Shown here: positions 63,154 to 64,000 of the stretch, in pieces | How positions within the stretch are numbered: the stretch's first letter is position 1 | Layout of the letters: each line of letters opens with the position of its first letter | Assembly: GCA_937978655.1 (NCBI GenBank) | Contig: CALJUX010000037.1 | Coordinates: forward strand, 1-64,000 | DNA length: 64,000 nucleotides | Direction: 5' to 3' | DNA from: an uncultured Chromatiaceae bacterium | Lineage (GTDB): Bacteria; Pseudomonadota; Gammaproteobacteria; Enterobacterales; Alteromonadaceae | The notes under the pieces: generated by a model | What the model was told of the DNA's origin: nothing | The model's input: only the letters and a program-made list of their open reading frames with translations | Databases searched by the model: none | Position numbers and translations under genes: made by a program

Positions 63154-64000
63154 TCATTGCGCCGGCAGACGAATAAGGAAACAACAGCCGCTTTGTTGTG
63201 GCACATACTCCAGGCTGCCGCCAATCGCCTGTAGTTGGTTATAAGCGATATTCAGGCCGAGCCCGAGATTGCCCTGGCCCAGTTTAGTAGTAAAAAACGG
63301 GTCAAAAATTTTGTCCAGCAGCTCGGGTTTTACCCCCTGGCCATTGTCATAAAAATACAACCGCAACTGGTCGCCGGCGGGAGCAGGCTCCAGCTGCAGG
63401 CGAATTTGCAGCGTGCCTGCGGCCGGCTCCGCATGTTGCAGCGCATTGTCCAGCAGCGCCGACAGCACCTTGCCAAGCACTGTGGTGTCGAGGCGCCACT
63501 GCATATCAGCCCCGTCAAGCGTTAGCCCGGTGTCGCGCGGTTGTAACGCCAGATGGCTTTGCAGCCACTGGCCGGCAAACTGCAGCACCAGCACGGCTTC
63601 GACCGCCGATTGTGGTGCCGTGGCGGAGATCAGTTTAAAGCGTTCGACCAGACCGGCGGTACGCTCGGCACTTTGTTCGGTCAGCGCCATCAGCTGTTGT
63701 TGTTCGTCGATAAACTGTTGTAGCTCCTGCAGGTTGAGCTTTTTATCGGTCAGTTTTTGCAGCAACAGCTGCAGCTGCTCACGGCTGCAGGACACCGCCG
63801 TCAGAATAGTGCCAAGCGGCGTATTGAGCTGATGCGCCATACCACTGACCAGCTGCGTCAGTGCGGCCAGTTTGCGCTGTTCCACCAGCTGCTGACGGGT
63901 TCGTTCCAGTTCGTGCAGGCTATGCGCCAGTGCGCGGTTTTTCCGGCGGATTTGCCAGCTGAAGCCCAGGCTTAACGTCAGCACCAGCAAAGCGGCACCG
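63154..64000 (-). CDS. Sensor histidine kinase, 5' end beyond the window
   Basis: The reading frame stays open to the window edge, so the N-terminal sensor is missing. A membrane segment LVLTLSLGFSW is visible, then a coiled linker NRALAHSLHELERTRQQLVE, the H-box GMAHQLNTPLGTI (phospho-accepting His), N-box LLDNALQHA, G1 DNGQGV, F-box FDPFFTTK and G2 LGLGLNIAYNQL. This is the HisKA-like plus HATPase_c core of a two-component sensor. Its cognate regulator is not in the window. Confidence 0.9.
   Translation of the reverse strand, partial: GAALLVLTLSLGFSWQIRRKNRALAHSLHELERTRQQLVEQRKLAALTQLVSGMAHQLNTPLGTILTAVSCSREQLQLLLQKLTDKKLNLQELQQFIDEQQQLMALTEQSAERTAGLVERFKLISATAPQSAVEAVLVLQFAGQWLQSHLALQPRDTGLTLDGADMQWRLDTTVLGKVLSALLDNALQHAEPAAGTLQIRLQLEPAPAGDQLRLYFYDNGQGVKPELLDKIFDPFFTTKLGQGNLGLGLNIAYNQLQAIGGSLEYVPQQSGCCFLIRLPAQ

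Overview
The window reads as chromosomal DNA of a gammaproteobacterium. TonB-dependent uptake, outer-membrane lipoproteins, a GlyGly-CTERM protein and a type I-F CRISPR-Cas system suggest an Alteromonadales or Rheinheimera-like aquatic heterotroph. That placement is an inference from gene content, not from a marker gene. No rRNA or tRNA was recognised.

Layout. (1) 1-660: an integron attC-like site and a small secreted cassette-like protein. (2) 759-2761: small stand-alone genes (ASCH, AHSA1/SRPBCC, 2H phosphoesterase-like). (3) 2863-11169, minus strand: a sulfotransferase followed by a 2482-residue multi-domain surface protein (DUF4347, Ig/FN3/cadherin-like repeats, GlyGly-CTERM-like tail). 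(4) 11577-16466: DUF6172, a RhlE-like DEAD-box helicase and small or secreted proteins (SIMPL, DUF4287, DUF1801). (5) 16576-46703: a 30-kb locus for high-mannose N-glycan use. It has a minus-strand operon (three GH92 alpha-mannosidases, a FucP-type permease, an AGE-family mannose isomerase), a LacI regulator, and a plus-strand arm. The plus arm holds a TonB receptor, a four-discoidin lipoprotein, a BadF-family sugar kinase, glycosylasparaginase, GH85 ENGase, CutC, GH2 beta-mannosidase, a sodium symporter, a fourth GH92 and a secreted EEP-family protein. Both arms carry the same 14-bp palindrome TGTAATCGATTACA in their upstream regions, so LacI probably controls both. (6) 46754-48496: a HipA/HipB-like toxin-antitoxin pair in reversed gene order behind three operator-like palindromes. 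(7) 48597-61700: a complete type I-F CRISPR-Cas system (cas1, cas2-3, csy1, csy2, csy3, cas6f) and an array of 72 repeats and 71 spacers. (8) 62140-64000: two GreA/GreB-Rnk-like genes and a truncated sensor histidine kinase.

Most interesting signal. The 381-bp gap between cas2-3 and csy1 hides a two-repeat degenerate mini-CRISPR on the minus strand (52939-53015). Both pseudo-repeats carry the same compensated stem change (CTGCC/GGCAG to CTACC/GGTAG). They flank a 20-nt spacer, and the 5' handle CTCAGAAA is intact. The spacer matches 15 of 20 bases of a site at 53063-53082 that has a correct type I-F CC PAM and lies directly against the -35 box of the predicted csy promoter. This looks like a CreR/CreA-type crRNA-like RNA that directs the Csy complex to repress its own operon. 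A 27-codon ORF lies just downstream of that promoter and may be a CreT-like partner or a leader ORF.

How the glycan genes fit together (inference from families). The TonB receptor and discoidin lipoprotein capture glycans or glycopeptides. GH85 and glycosylasparaginase cut the chitobiose core or the GlcNAc-Asn link. GH92 enzymes remove alpha-mannose and GH2 removes the beta-mannose. Permeases import the sugars. Mannose is isomerised to fructose and GlcNAc is phosphorylated by the BadF-family kinase.
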